Positions 7,403 through 15,100 of a stretch of 64,000 nucleotides of DNA are shown here, in pieces. The stretch spans positions 52,151 to 116,150 of the forward strand of contig CASDTH010000016.1 in NCBI GenBank assembly GCA_949283655.1, in the 5' to 3' direction. The stretch's first letter is position 1. Each line of letters opens with the position of its first letter. Source of the DNA: an uncultured bacterium. Lineage in GTDB: Bacteria > Bacillota > Clostridia > Oscillospirales > Acutalibacteraceae. Made by a program: the position numbers and the translations under genes. The notes under the pieces are model-generated. The model ran no database searches and was not told the origin of the DNA. It was given only the letters and a program-made list of their open reading frames with translations.

Positions 7403-8266
7403 ATGAGTAATGTGAATATCGACGAGTTGTTGAAGCAGATGGATGAGGTGCTCCAAAATGCGACGGCCTCTATGTTCTCCAGCAAGCGGTTTATCGACAT
7501 CCCGGCGATGCAGGAGTTGGTGGATCAGGTGCGGGCAAATCTGCCTGCGGTGATCGAGCAGGCCACGCAGATTGTGCGCGACCGCAGCGTGATCCTCAAG
7601 GATGCAAAGCAGGAGGCGCATGAAACGCAGGAGGCTGCCGAGCGCAATGCGGAGAATGTGCGTGAAACGGCCCGCCGGGAGGCAGAAGCGCTGACGAGCA
7701 AGGCGCGCCTTGAGGCAGATAATCTGGCGGAAAAAACACGCCGGGATGCGAAGGCGATGCTGCAAAAGGCGCAGGATGCGGCAGAGGAAAAGGTTGCCAA
7801 GGCGGAGGAGCAGGCGGCTTATCTGGTGGCGGAGGATCAGATCACCAAAACAGCGACTGCAAAGGCCAATGAGCTGCTCACCAGTGCGCGCGAGCAGTCT
7901 CAGCGTATGACGGAGACGGCACAGGCCAAAGCCAAGGAGCTGACAGAAACCGCGCAGGCCCGGGCGAACGCCATGGTAGAGGATGCGCAGGCCCGCGCGA
8001 AGGATCTGGTTGAAACAGCGCAGGCTAAGGCCAATCTCCTAACAAAGACGGCCAATGAGCAGGCGGAGGAGACCATTTCCCAGGCGCAGAAGTGGTCGCA
8101 CGATATGCGCTCGGGCGCGAGCGATTTTGTTGAGCGCATTATGCGGGAGTCAGACGAGCTGCTCACCCGGCAGGTTAATGAGGTCCGCCGGGCGCGCCAA
8201 AGCCTGCGTGCCTCCGGCAAGCAGGAGGAAACGCCGCAGCAGGAAAAAAAGGAAGCGAAAAAATAA
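7403..8266 (+). CDS. Coiled-coil protein with tandem 11-residue repeats
   Basis: A 287-residue, highly charged, Ala/Glu/Lys-rich protein without signal peptide or membrane segment. Residues 1-65 form a more ordinary N-terminal domain ('SMFSSKRFIDIPAMQELVDQ'). Residues 66-235 are almost pure helix, and residues 169-223 hold five consecutive 11-mers of the form 'LTETAQARANA'. Eleven-residue periodicity is typical of right-handed coiled coils and of LEA-type or apolipoprotein-like helices. In Clostridia a similar coiled-coil protein, often labelled ATPase or V-type ATPase subunit-like, sits beside coaD. A scaffold, membrane-associated or desiccation-type role is possible; none is shown by the sequence. 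Confidence 0.75.
   Translation: MSNVNIDELLKQMDEVLQNATASMFSSKRFIDIPAMQELVDQVRANLPAVIEQATQIVRDRSVILKDAKQEAHETQEAAERNAENVRETARREAEALTSKARLEADNLAEKTRRDAKAMLQKAQDAAEEKVAKAEEQAAYLVAEDQITKTATAKANELLTSAREQSQRMTETAQAKAKELTETAQARANAMVEDAQARAKDLVETAQAKANLLTKTANEQAEETISQAQKWSHDMRSGASDFVERIMRESDELLTRQVNEVRRARQSLRASGKQEETPQQEKKEAKK
7907..8071 (+). repeat. Five tandem 33-bp units encoding 11-mers
   Basis: Residues 169-179, 180-190, 191-201, 202-212 and 213-223 of the coiled-coil protein align as (M/L)-T/V-E-x-A-Q-A-x-A-x-x. The DNA units are about 33 bp each and have diverged at the nucleotide level. Confidence 0.8.
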
Positions 8267-8368
8267 TCTGCTAAAAGCTGCATATTCTAAATCAGAGAAT
8301 CGCTGGTGGGCATAGCAGCATACGAGAGGAACTGTTTCACACCGTATACCGGCGATTCTCAATACATA

Positions 8369-8405
8369 GGCCGCAGCCGCTCAAATGATTTGACGGCCTG
8401 CGGCC
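8369..8405 (+). terminator. Long hairpin between coiled-coil and NUDIX genes
   Basis: GGCCGCAG (8369-8376) pairs with CTGCGGCC (8398-8405), and the interior CCG-TCAAAT / GATTTGA-CGG also pairs. There is no clear T-run, so it may be a processing or attenuation structure. A nearby 9 bp inverted repeat (GAGAATCGC near 8295, GCGATTCTC near 8352) encloses the region upstream. Confidence 0.4.
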
Positions 8406-8434
8406 TGTTCTTTGGCCAAAAAGGAGGGCGGGCA

Positions 8435-8890
8435 GTGGAGCACCGCATTTTTGGCGCGCCGGAGCCAGGCGCGCTTTATCACACCAGGGAGGGTGCTTAT
8501 CTGATTGCGTGCCGGGCGCGGGCGATCGCCCTGATCCAAACCCCGATGGGATATTTTTTGCCCGGCGGCGGATTGGAGTACGGAGAGGCGCATGAAGCTT
8601 GTATCCTGCGGGAATGCATGGAGGAAACCGGCTGGCGGGTGTCTGTGGGCAAGCGGCTCTGCTCTGCGGAGAGCTACACCCGGCACGAGAGAATCGGATA
8701 CTTTCATCCGGTTCAATCCTATTATCTAGGCTCTTTTTTGGAGCAGATCTGTGAGCCCATAGAAACGGATCATCATTTGGTGTGGCGCGCATGCGAAAAG
8801 GCGGCGGACCTGATGCGGATAGGGCAGCAAGGCTGGGCTGTGCGGCAGGCACTCGCACTATATGAAAAGGAGTGGGAGGCTGCGTTATGA
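8435..8890 (+). CDS. NUDIX hydrolase
   Basis: A 151-residue NUDIX-fold pyrophosphohydrolase, cleaving a nucleoside diphosphate linked to another group. The Nudix box GX5EX7REUXEEXGU is complete: 'GGLEYGEAHEACILRECMEE' followed by TGW. The GTG at 8435 was chosen because AAGGAGG sits seven bases upstream; longer in-frame reading runs through the hairpin. The substrate cannot be predicted. The stop overlaps the asparaginase start (ATGA), so the two are coupled. Confidence 0.88.
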   Translation: MEHRIFGAPEPGALYHTREGAYLIACRARAIALIQTPMGYFLPGGGLEYGEAHEACILRECMEETGWRVSVGKRLCSAESYTRHERIGYFHPVQSYYLGSFLEQICEPIETDHHLVWRACEKAADLMRIGQQGWAVRQALALYEKEWEAAL

Positions 8891-9927
8891 GAATATTGGT
8901 CATTTTTACCGGCGGCACGATTGGCAGCACGGTCGATGGCGCAACCGTCCACACAGATCCGGCGGCGGCAAGCCGCCTGTTGGCGCTCTATCGGGAGCAA
9001 TATGGGGCGGATGTCTCCTTTGAGGTGCGCAGGCCATGCAACCTGCTCAGCGAAAACGCCACTCCAGCGCTTTGGGCGCTGCTGGAGCGGGCGATCCGGG
9101 CGGAGAAGCTTTCACGCTATGATGGGGTGATCGTGACCCACGGCTCAGATACGCTGCCCTATACCTGCGCCGCGTTGGCGTTTCTGCTGCGGGATCTACC
9201 GCTGCCGCTGGTGCTGGTGGCGAGCAATTATTCCCTGGGGGATAGCAGGAGCAACGGCCTTGCCAACTTCCGCAGTGCGGTCGAGCTGATCGCCTCCCGT
9301 ACCGTGCGCGGCGCGTTTACCGTTTTTCAGGATGAGTATGGGAAAAACCGTGTCTACCTGGCCGCCCGCCTGCAGGAGGCGGATACGGCGCGTGATCAAT
9401 TTTCCAGCTATGGCAGCATAGATTTCGGGGAAATGAAGGGCGGCAAATTTGTGTGGAACGAGCACCCGCTCAACCCGACGCCTGAAGCGGTTTGCCGGGC
9501 ACAACCGCGTCTTTTTGCTGCGGAGTGGACCTTTCAAGAGTCAGTGCTCGCTCTGCGCCCTTATCCGGGGCTGAATTATCGCTTCCTGCGCCTTGATTCT
9601 TCGCCGCGTGCGCTTCTGCACTATCTTTACCATGCGGCGACCGCCTGCACGCAGGGAGACGTTTATGCCCTGACGGACTTCCTGAGAGCATGCAAAAGCC
9701 GAGGCATGGCCTGCTACCTTGCGCCCTTCAAGGCAGAGGGGGATGTGCTTTATGAGACTAGCCGCGCACTGTTGGAAACGGGTGCAACGCCGCTTTACCG
9801 TATCTCCTTTGAGGCAGCGTATGCCAAGCTCACGATTGCCTATAATCAGGCGGAGCACCGGCCCGAAAGCCTGATGGAGCAATGCATTGCGTGGGAATGT
9901 CTTCCACGCATAGATCTTAGACTTTAG
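8887..9927 (+). CDS. Asparaginase-family amidohydrolase
   Basis: A 346-residue protein of the L-asparaginase/glutaminase fold. The first catalytic threonine motif is 'FTGGTIGS' and the second 'VTHGSDTLPYT'. There is no signal peptide, so it resembles the cytoplasmic type I (AnsA) group, which hydrolyses asparagine to aspartate and ammonia. The C-terminal domain ('DFLRACKSRGMACYLAPFKA') matches the family layout. It is coupled to the NUDIX gene by a 4-base overlap. Specificity for asparagine is inferred from the family. Confidence 0.87.
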   Translation: MRILVIFTGGTIGSTVDGATVHTDPAAASRLLALYREQYGADVSFEVRRPCNLLSENATPALWALLERAIRAEKLSRYDGVIVTHGSDTLPYTCAALAFLLRDLPLPLVLVASNYSLGDSRSNGLANFRSAVELIASRTVRGAFTVFQDEYGKNRVYLAARLQEADTARDQFSSYGSIDFGEMKGGKFVWNEHPLNPTPEAVCRAQPRLFAAEWTFQESVLALRPYPGLNYRFLRLDSSPRALLHYLYHAATACTQGDVYALTDFLRACKSRGMACYLAPFKAEGDVLYETSRALLETGATPLYRISFEAAYAKLTIAYNQAEHRPESLMEQCIAWECLPRIDLRL

Positions 9928-9941
9928 AAAGGAGATATTAG

Positions 9942-9968
9942 ATGCGGGAGCTAGAAGGTTTTCTTTGA
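9942..9968 (+). other. Eight-codon stub ORF with a strong ribosome site
   Basis: AAGGAGAT precedes an ATG at 9942 that reads MRELEGFL and stops at 9968. The dispersed repeat at 9977 begins right after. It could be the remnant of a gene cut by repeat insertion, or a leader peptide. Low confidence. Confidence 0.25.
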
Positions 9969-9976
9969 TTTTTGAA

Positions 9977-10010
9977 CGCGCGTACAGCGAAACCAGTCAG
10001 TCATTCAAAA
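9977..10010 (+). repeat. Dispersed repeat E, copy 1
   Basis: It shares CGCGTACAGCGAAACCAG plus a CAGTCATTCAAAAA-like tail with copies at 48422-48457 (reverse) and 63967-64000. All three lie in intergenic repeat clusters. Confidence 0.7.
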
Positions 10011-10100
10011 ATAAATAAAATCTCATGGCTGCACCAAAAATAAAAATAATAAAATATTTCGCTCGGGCCGCGGGGGCCCATCCTTTTTCTCTCGTGCGGA

Positions 10101-10130
10101 TTTACTGTTGCACTTGCATTGTAAATCCGT
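10101..10130 (+). repeat. Dispersed palindromic repeat D, copy 1
   Basis: GGATTTAC and GTAAATCC flank a TGTTGCACTTGCATT core. The core and inner arms recur identically at 27947-27968. Its role is unknown; it may be the end of a mobile element or a protein-binding palindrome. Confidence 0.65.
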
Positions 10131-10134
10131 AATT

Positions 10135-10170
10135 GAAAAAAGTGGGCGGCGCCGGAACATCCGGCGCCGC
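10135..10170 (-). terminator. Terminator of the AraC-family gene
   Basis: A perfect 11 bp stem (GCGGCGCCGGA at 10146-10156 with 10160-10170, 3-base loop) is followed on the minus strand by CCCACTTTTTT. It lies just beyond the stop at 10187. Confidence 0.85.
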
Positions 10171-10186
10171 TCGTTGCGGTGCAGCC

Positions 10187-11083
10187 CTATTCGAACCGGT
10201 TTTGCCTGCGGTATTCCGCAGGCGCATAGCCCGTATATTTTTTAAAACAGTTGGAGAAGTAGTTTCGATCTGCATAGGAAAGCTGTTGCGTTATTTCTTC
10301 AATGGTAAAGCTGGTGTTGCAGAGATAAAATTTTGCAACATCGATTTTTTTTGCCTCAAAATACCGGTATGGAGTAACGCCATACGCCTGGCGGAACAGC
10401 GCGATCACATGATTTTTGGAGTAGTTGAATTCCGCACAGATATCCTCCAGCGCGAGCTTTCCCTCGATTTGCGCATCGATTGCAGCCCGAATCTGTTCCG
10501 GCAGGGAGGGCTTACGCTGCATAATGCTCTGATTGATGTGGAGAATCATCTCAAACAAAAGAACGGAGAGGGCTTTGACCAGGCGAGGGTAGTCTCTTTT
10601 TAAGGCCTGAACCTGCCGGTCAATTTCATGAAAGTAGGGGAGCAGATTGCAGTTTGGAAAGCAGTAGGTGTTTCGGGGAAGATAGAAGTCGAGCATAGCC
10701 TGCATAAACGGCCCGTCAAAGACGATCCATTTTTTTTGCCACGGGTTTTGAGGGTCCGTGGCGTAGGAATGCACACTGTGCTTGGTCAGTAGTATGGCAC
10801 AGTTCTTTTTTGGGCGGTAGGCTTGCCCGTCGATTTCCAGCGATCCGGAACCCGCCATGATATATTCGATCGCCATAATCCGCGAATGGGGGCGGATCAC
10901 ATGATAATCCGGCCTGCAGCTCGTTTCCCCAATGACCATGACATTGACGGGGAGGCTGGGGTCATAAAAGGGCCACAGTGTGGTCGCCTGATCGCCCGGG
11001 CTATAAGCGGTTTCGCCGATGATGGCATTTTCAGAGTGCGCTTTGTCTTCTGTAGGCTCTGAGAGCGCAGTTGGTTCACACAT
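10187..11083 (-). CDS. AraC-family transcriptional regulator
   Basis: A 298-residue regulator with an N-terminal cupin-like sensing domain (about residues 60-150, 'GSGSLEIDGQAYRPKKNCAI') and a C-terminal double helix-turn-helix (about 195-298, 'LALEDICAEFNYSKNHVIAL' and 'YADRNYFSNCFKKYTGYAPA'). Such proteins usually activate sugar-use genes when an inducer binds. It is transcribed away from a putative glycosidase and a GPH symporter, the likely targets. The ATG at 11083 has GAGGA about six bases upstream. The inducer is unknown. Confidence 0.9.
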   Translation of the reverse strand: MCEPTALSEPTEDKAHSENAIIGETAYSPGDQATTLWPFYDPSLPVNVMVIGETSCRPDYHVIRPHSRIMAIEYIMAGSGSLEIDGQAYRPKKNCAILLTKHSVHSYATDPQNPWQKKWIVFDGPFMQAMLDFYLPRNTYCFPNCNLLPYFHEIDRQVQALKRDYPRLVKALSVLLFEMILHINQSIMQRKPSLPEQIRAAIDAQIEGKLALEDICAEFNYSKNHVIALFRQAYGVTPYRYFEAKKIDVAKFYLCNTSFTIEEITQQLSYADRNYFSNCFKKYTGYAPAEYRRQNRFE

Positions 11084-11146
11084 GGATATTCCTCATACTT
11101 TATGGGATTTTGCATATATTTTTCTCATTGGCTTTGTGATACTGTT

Positions 11147-11175
11147 ACTATAGCATATTCTTTGACGCCTGTAAA
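11147..11175 (-). promoter_or_regulatory. Promoter of the AraC-family gene
   Basis: On the minus strand TTTACA (11175-11170), 17 bp, TATAGT (11152-11147). It leaves a leader of about 57 bases and lies in the divergent region that the regulator itself probably controls. Confidence 0.65.
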
Positions 11176-11252
11176 CGGTTGGAATGCAGAGGAGAAGCGC
11201 CAGCTCCCGCATCGTAATGGGATTTTCGGAAAAAGCAGAGGGGGTTCAATGC

Positions 11253-12785
11253 TTGGAGATTGTCAGCAGCAATCCGTATCTGACGGAATTGATGGCCTGG
11301 GCGCAGCAGAAAGCGGCGGAGTTTGTCATGACAGGAATCCGTTCCGGCCCCATCAATCAAGGCGACGGCGGGAAATGGTATGGCCCTTCCGGGCGATTTT
11401 CCAACCGCAGCCGGGTACGGCGGCGCCCGGACCGGCCGTGGGCAACGCCAAGGGATTATATCCCCTCCTACTGGGCGGGGTATCACGACCGCACCGCCTT
11501 TTATATCCGTGATTTTGTTCATCAGGCGGCGGGCGCCGAATACTTGGGGTATCGGGAAGAGAATTACCATATGCTCAGGTGCTTTGTGGAGGGGGCCTGT
11601 GCGGAAACCGGGTGGTATGCGCCTTGGTCGCTGAATTTTGACGGCACCGTTTACTATATGGACACGCCGAACCACCGCAGGTTTGTGCGGGAGCTCACTG
11701 CGCAGTATGAGCTGGTGGAGGCAATATGCCGGCTCTACTTCCTCTCCGGGGACTGCCGCTATTTGGAGGGCAAAATGACGGACTTTGCAGAGCGGATCCT
11801 CGGCAGCTTTACCGTCCGTCAAGATGGCGTTGTGTTCCCTGCACGAAATGGTGTGCCGGAAGGTCGCGGGAGCATCTGGCGCGGCGGCGCTAGCTATAAC
11901 GAGAGCGGTGTGCGTCTGGCCGAAGCGGGAGACAGCATTGCAGCGCTGTATCAGGCCCTGCGTTCCTATGCCGGGCTGATGGATATGCAGGGCGCCCCGG
12001 CGAAGGCATCCGCATATGCAAAGCGTGCACAGACGCTTAGAGACTATTTCAATGATGAGTGGAGCATTCCGCCCGAAGGCGACGGCTATGTGTTTGGCTT
12101 GGATCGAAAGGGGAAAAAATATTGGCGCTGGTGCAAATCCGCAAAGGGGATTACAGGTGCGGAAACCTGCTTTTTTATGCCGATGAAGCTGTTGACCAAG
12201 CCGGGCAGCCGTAACGACCGCCTTCTGGATGAAATCCACCGGCTGGCCGGAGACCCTGATACATCGATGGAAAATATCGAAAGTTATACCTATCTGCCGC
12301 AGGTCTTTTTCCCCTATCATCAGGCGGAGCGCGCGTGGAGTTGGATGAAGTATATTGGGGACCGGCGCTTCCAGCCGCACGTTCATCAGGGGCAGGGGCT
12401 GAATGAAGCGTATCCGGAGCTTTCCTTTACCATGGTTGCCTGCGCTGTTGAGGGGCTGGCCGGATTTTCTGCCAATGTGCAGAATGGGGAGGTTGCCTCC
12501 TGTCCCTGCCTGCCGCGGGAAGTTTCCGAGCTTGCCATCCGTTCGATGCGCGTGGGGGAGTATCTAATAGACCTTCACGTTTCAGCGCAGGCCATGGCCG
12601 CTCTGGTGAATAATTCTGCGCGGCCTCTGCATTGGCGCTGTGCTTTTGCGGGCCGGTATCCTCACTTTGTGATCGGGGAGAAGCAAGTGGATGCATGTTT
12701 TGAGACAGTGAATGGGGTTGTGCGCTCATTTGTGGAAGTGCTGGTTCCACCGGGGGACGGTGCAAACATACGCGCTGTTATGTAA
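11253..12785 (+). CDS. Putative (alpha/alpha)6-type glycosidase, family not assigned
   Basis: A 510-residue cytoplasmic protein without signal peptide. Many tryptophan/tyrosine-rich stretches typical of carbohydrate enzymes occur ('YIPSYWAGYHDRTAFYIRDF', 'WYAPWSLNFDGTVYYMD', 'RGGASYNESGVRLAEAG'), and its regular helices suggest a helical-barrel glycosidase. I cannot assign a GH family or name catalytic residues. The TTG at 11253 has AGAGGGG eight bases upstream; ATGs at 11217 and 11184 are in frame but lack such a site. It lies between the divergent AraC gene and a GPH symporter 73 bp downstream, consistent with hydrolysis of an imported oligosaccharide. Confidence 0.6.
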   Translation: MEIVSSNPYLTELMAWAQQKAAEFVMTGIRSGPINQGDGGKWYGPSGRFSNRSRVRRRPDRPWATPRDYIPSYWAGYHDRTAFYIRDFVHQAAGAEYLGYREENYHMLRCFVEGACAETGWYAPWSLNFDGTVYYMDTPNHRRFVRELTAQYELVEAICRLYFLSGDCRYLEGKMTDFAERILGSFTVRQDGVVFPARNGVPEGRGSIWRGGASYNESGVRLAEAGDSIAALYQALRSYAGLMDMQGAPAKASAYAKRAQTLRDYFNDEWSIPPEGDGYVFGLDRKGKKYWRWCKSAKGITGAETCFFMPMKLLTKPGSRNDRLLDEIHRLAGDPDTSMENIESYTYLPQVFFPYHQAERAWSWMKYIGDRRFQPHVHQGQGLNEAYPELSFTMVACAVEGLAGFSANVQNGEVASCPCLPREVSELAIRSMRVGEYLIDLHVSAQAMAALVNNSARPLHWRCAFAGRYPHFVIGEKQVDACFETVNGVVRSFVEVLVPPGDGANIRAVM

Positions 12786-12858
12786 AAACAGGGATGAGCC
12801 GGGCGGTGGTCGCCCTGTGGTATATTATGAATCCGTTTATGTTCAGGGGGAGTTTAAA

Positions 12859-14550
12859 ATGCGCCAGACATCAATTGTTCAAAAAGGGGCAGAAGCGCTT
12901 TCTAAATTAAAAACCTATTGGAAAACGCCGCCGGAGGGCTATTTTGTCAATTACCACGAATTCTTAAACCTTGCGCTTGGGAGCGGCTCTCTGTCCTTTT
13001 TGAGCGTCATTATCAGTTGGACGACAATTGCGATCAATATTCCCATGATGATCAGCTATTTTAAGGTATCGACCGGCTTCATCTTTGTAGCGGGGATTGT
13101 CTCCTCACTGCTGGGGTTGATCAGAGCGCCGATTCTTTCCATGCTGATTGATAACTCCAACCGCCCCCGGGGGAAATTCAAACCGTTTTTGCCCTGGAGC
13201 GCGATCCTGACTGTTTTGAGCTTCACGTTTATTCCCTTTATTCCTGAAAATTGGATTGCGCAGAGCTTGTTCAGCTTTGACATTCCCTCCATTCCGGTAT
13301 TTGGCGTAGCGGCCTCCCGCATTGAAGTGACGGTGGGTACCGCTGTGATGTTCCTCCTGATTCAGGTTGGTACTTTTTTCTACACCCTGCTGACACAATG
13401 CCTGGCAGGCATTGAGCAGACAATTTCGCCTGTATCACAGGAACGCGCGAATATCGGCGCCTTTAAAGGGCTGATCTCCAATTTGCCGAGCTCCATTGTA
13501 AACATTATCATTCCTCTGGTCGCCGGCTTGGTGTTCGCGGGGGAAAAGGATCCGATGAATAACATCATGCTTTATCGCTGGGCGTTTCCAATTTGCGGCC
13601 TGGGCGGAATTCTGTTTGTCTTCTTCGCGTATTTCGGTACGGAGGAGCGCACGGTGGTGCACAAGCAGTACGTTGCCAAGGTGAAATTCAGCGAAGGCGC
13701 AAAGCAGCTGCTGACCAATAAATATTTTTGGATTATTACTATTTTTTCTATTGCAAGCGGCGTGCGCGGAAACATCAATATGTATTTATGGATTTGCAAC
13801 TATGCCATTGGTGGGAAAAATGGCGCGTTCGTATTGACGGTGTGCAATATGGTGCTCAACAATGCATTGATCCCCGGCATGCTGTTAGGGCCCCTGCTGA
13901 TTAAAAAGATGGGAAAACGCAACGTGATGATTCTTTCTACCGTCGGGTTTGCAGTGATGGCCTTTCTGCAGCTGCTGACGCTTCACAGCCCTTATCTGAT
14001 GCTGGTGGCGATTTTCTTCCAAAATTTGTTCAATGGACTGAGCTATATCTCCAGTGTTATGGTGCCAGACGTTTTGGACTATCAGCAGTGGAAAACCGGC
14101 AAACGGTTGGAGGGATTCTGGCAAAATTGCAATAATTTTATAGGCACCCTGTTTGGGTTCTTTACGAGCGCACTGATGCCGATCTTTATGTCCTTCGGCG
14201 GGGTAGGCTTTGGGGATAATATTGATGTTGCGCTGAAAGACCCTCAGATTATGCAGGCAACCTTCCGGAGCGTGACGTGGCTTGGGATTATCGCCTCAGT
14301 GGTTTGTGTTGTGCCAGTGCTGTTTTATGACCTGACAGAGAAGAAGCATGCGGATTATATCCGGGCGCTCAAGCTTCGTGCCGCCGCTCAGAATTTTCAG
14401 GATCACACCTTGAGCGAAGCGGATATTCAAAATGTGCGGGAAATCTCTGAATATGCCAGAGCGGAAAACAACGCCCTGCTTCTCAAGGAGCTTGCCAGTC
14501 ACAGCTGCATTACGCTGATTTTGCATAGTGGTGGGTTCTCGCAACAGTGA
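12859..14550 (+). CDS. GPH-family (MFS) sugar:cation symporter
   Basis: A 563-residue membrane protein with about twelve helices. The N-terminal 'NYHEFLNLALGSGSLSFLSV', the loop 'LIDNSNRPRGKFKPFL' (the GPH 'DxxxxRxGxxRP' region) and 'PDVLDYQQWKTGKRLEGFW' are typical of the glycoside-pentoside-hexuronide family. The protein probably imports a di- or oligosaccharide with sodium or protons. The start at 12859 follows GGGGGAG. A roughly 70-residue cytoplasmic tail follows the last helix and resembles the start of the longer tail of the second GPH protein at 17027. It is probably co-transcribed with the glycosidase; a terminator lies 47 bp after it. Confidence 0.87.
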   Translation: MRQTSIVQKGAEALSKLKTYWKTPPEGYFVNYHEFLNLALGSGSLSFLSVIISWTTIAINIPMMISYFKVSTGFIFVAGIVSSLLGLIRAPILSMLIDNSNRPRGKFKPFLPWSAILTVLSFTFIPFIPENWIAQSLFSFDIPSIPVFGVAASRIEVTVGTAVMFLLIQVGTFFYTLLTQCLAGIEQTISPVSQERANIGAFKGLISNLPSSIVNIIIPLVAGLVFAGEKDPMNNIMLYRWAFPICGLGGILFVFFAYFGTEERTVVHKQYVAKVKFSEGAKQLLTNKYFWIITIFSIASGVRGNINMYLWICNYAIGGKNGAFVLTVCNMVLNNALIPGMLLGPLLIKKMGKRNVMILSTVGFAVMAFLQLLTLHSPYLMLVAIFFQNLFNGLSYISSVMVPDVLDYQQWKTGKRLEGFWQNCNNFIGTLFGFFTSALMPIFMSFGGVGFGDNIDVALKDPQIMQATFRSVTWLGIIASVVCVVPVLFYDLTEKKHADYIRALKLRAAAQNFQDHTLSEADIQNVREISEYARAENNALLLKELASHSCITLILHSGGFSQQ

Positions 14551-14596
14551 TGGCGAAGCTAGACATGTCTTTTTCCTTTGATATGACGCATGAAGG

Positions 14597-14640
14597 GACC
14601 GCTGCAAAGCCTGTGGCTTGCAGTGGTCTTTCCGTTTTCA
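14597..14640 (+). terminator. Terminator after the first GPH symporter gene
   Basis: GACCGCTGCAAAGCC (14597-14611) pairs with GGCTTGCAGTGGTC (14615-14628) and is followed by TTTCCGTTTTC. Confidence 0.75.
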
Positions 14641-14667
14641 TAATGATAAATTTTTTTGTGAAAGTGC

Positions 14668-14696
14668 TTGACATTTTGATTCCATTGTATTATTGT
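14668..14696 (+). promoter_or_regulatory. Promoter of the GntR-ABC operon
   Basis: TTGACA (14668-14673), 17 bp, TATTGT (14691-14696). The -10 box lies inside the left arm of the operator at 14685-14722. Confidence 0.7.
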
Positions 14697-14722
14697 ATTA
14701 ATCACTTAGTACAATGATACAA
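14685..14722 (+). promoter_or_regulatory. Probable GntR autoregulatory operator
   Basis: TTGTATTATTGTA (14685-14697) and TACAATGATACAA (14710-14722) form an inverted repeat with 12 of 13 matches and a 12 bp centre. It overlaps the -10 box and ends at the ribosome site of the GntR gene, so binding should block transcription. Confidence 0.75.
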
Positions 14723-14734
14723 GGAGGCAAACAG

Positions 14735-15100
14735 ATGACCTGGATCATCACTGCCGACCGGCCGGTGTATCTACAGCTGATCGAGCAGATGGAGCTTGCG
14801 ATCACAGCCGGGGAGTACCGGGCCGGCGGGAAGCTGCCAAGCGTCCGCGAGCTGGCGGCGGAGGCTTCGGTAAATCCCAACACGATGCAGCGCGCCATGC
14901 AGGAACTAGAGGCACGGGGCCTTGTGAAAACACAGCGAACGGCAGGGCGAACAATTACGGAGGATGAGACCATGATTCAAACGCTGAGAAAGCGAAAAGC
15001 AAAGGAGCAGATCGAGCAGTTTTGGGCGGCCATGCAAAAGCTGGGCTTTACCCGGGATGAAACGCTCTCAATGCTGCAAAATGAGAAGGAGGGAGCATGA
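14735..15100 (+). CDS. GntR-family regulator, YtrA subfamily
   Basis: A 121-residue protein consisting of a winged helix ('PVYLQLIEQMELAITAGEYR', 'LPSVRELAAEASVNPNTMQR') and a short helical tail, with no large effector domain. This layout defines the YtrA group, whose members repress adjacent ABC transporter genes. The start at 14735 follows AAGGAGG by seven bases. A near-perfect palindrome over its own promoter supports autorepression. Its stop overlaps the ATP-binding gene (ATGA), so the unit is GntR, ATPase, permease. Confidence 0.93.
   Translation: MTWIITADRPVYLQLIEQMELAITAGEYRAGGKLPSVRELAAEASVNPNTMQRAMQELEARGLVKTQRTAGRTITEDETMIQTLRKRKAKEQIEQFWAAMQKLGFTRDETLSMLQNEKEGA

Noticed and set aside
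7907..8071. Candidate CRISPR-like short repeats
   Set aside because: The periodic 33 bp units are in-frame codons for 11-residue helical repeats, with no unique spacers.
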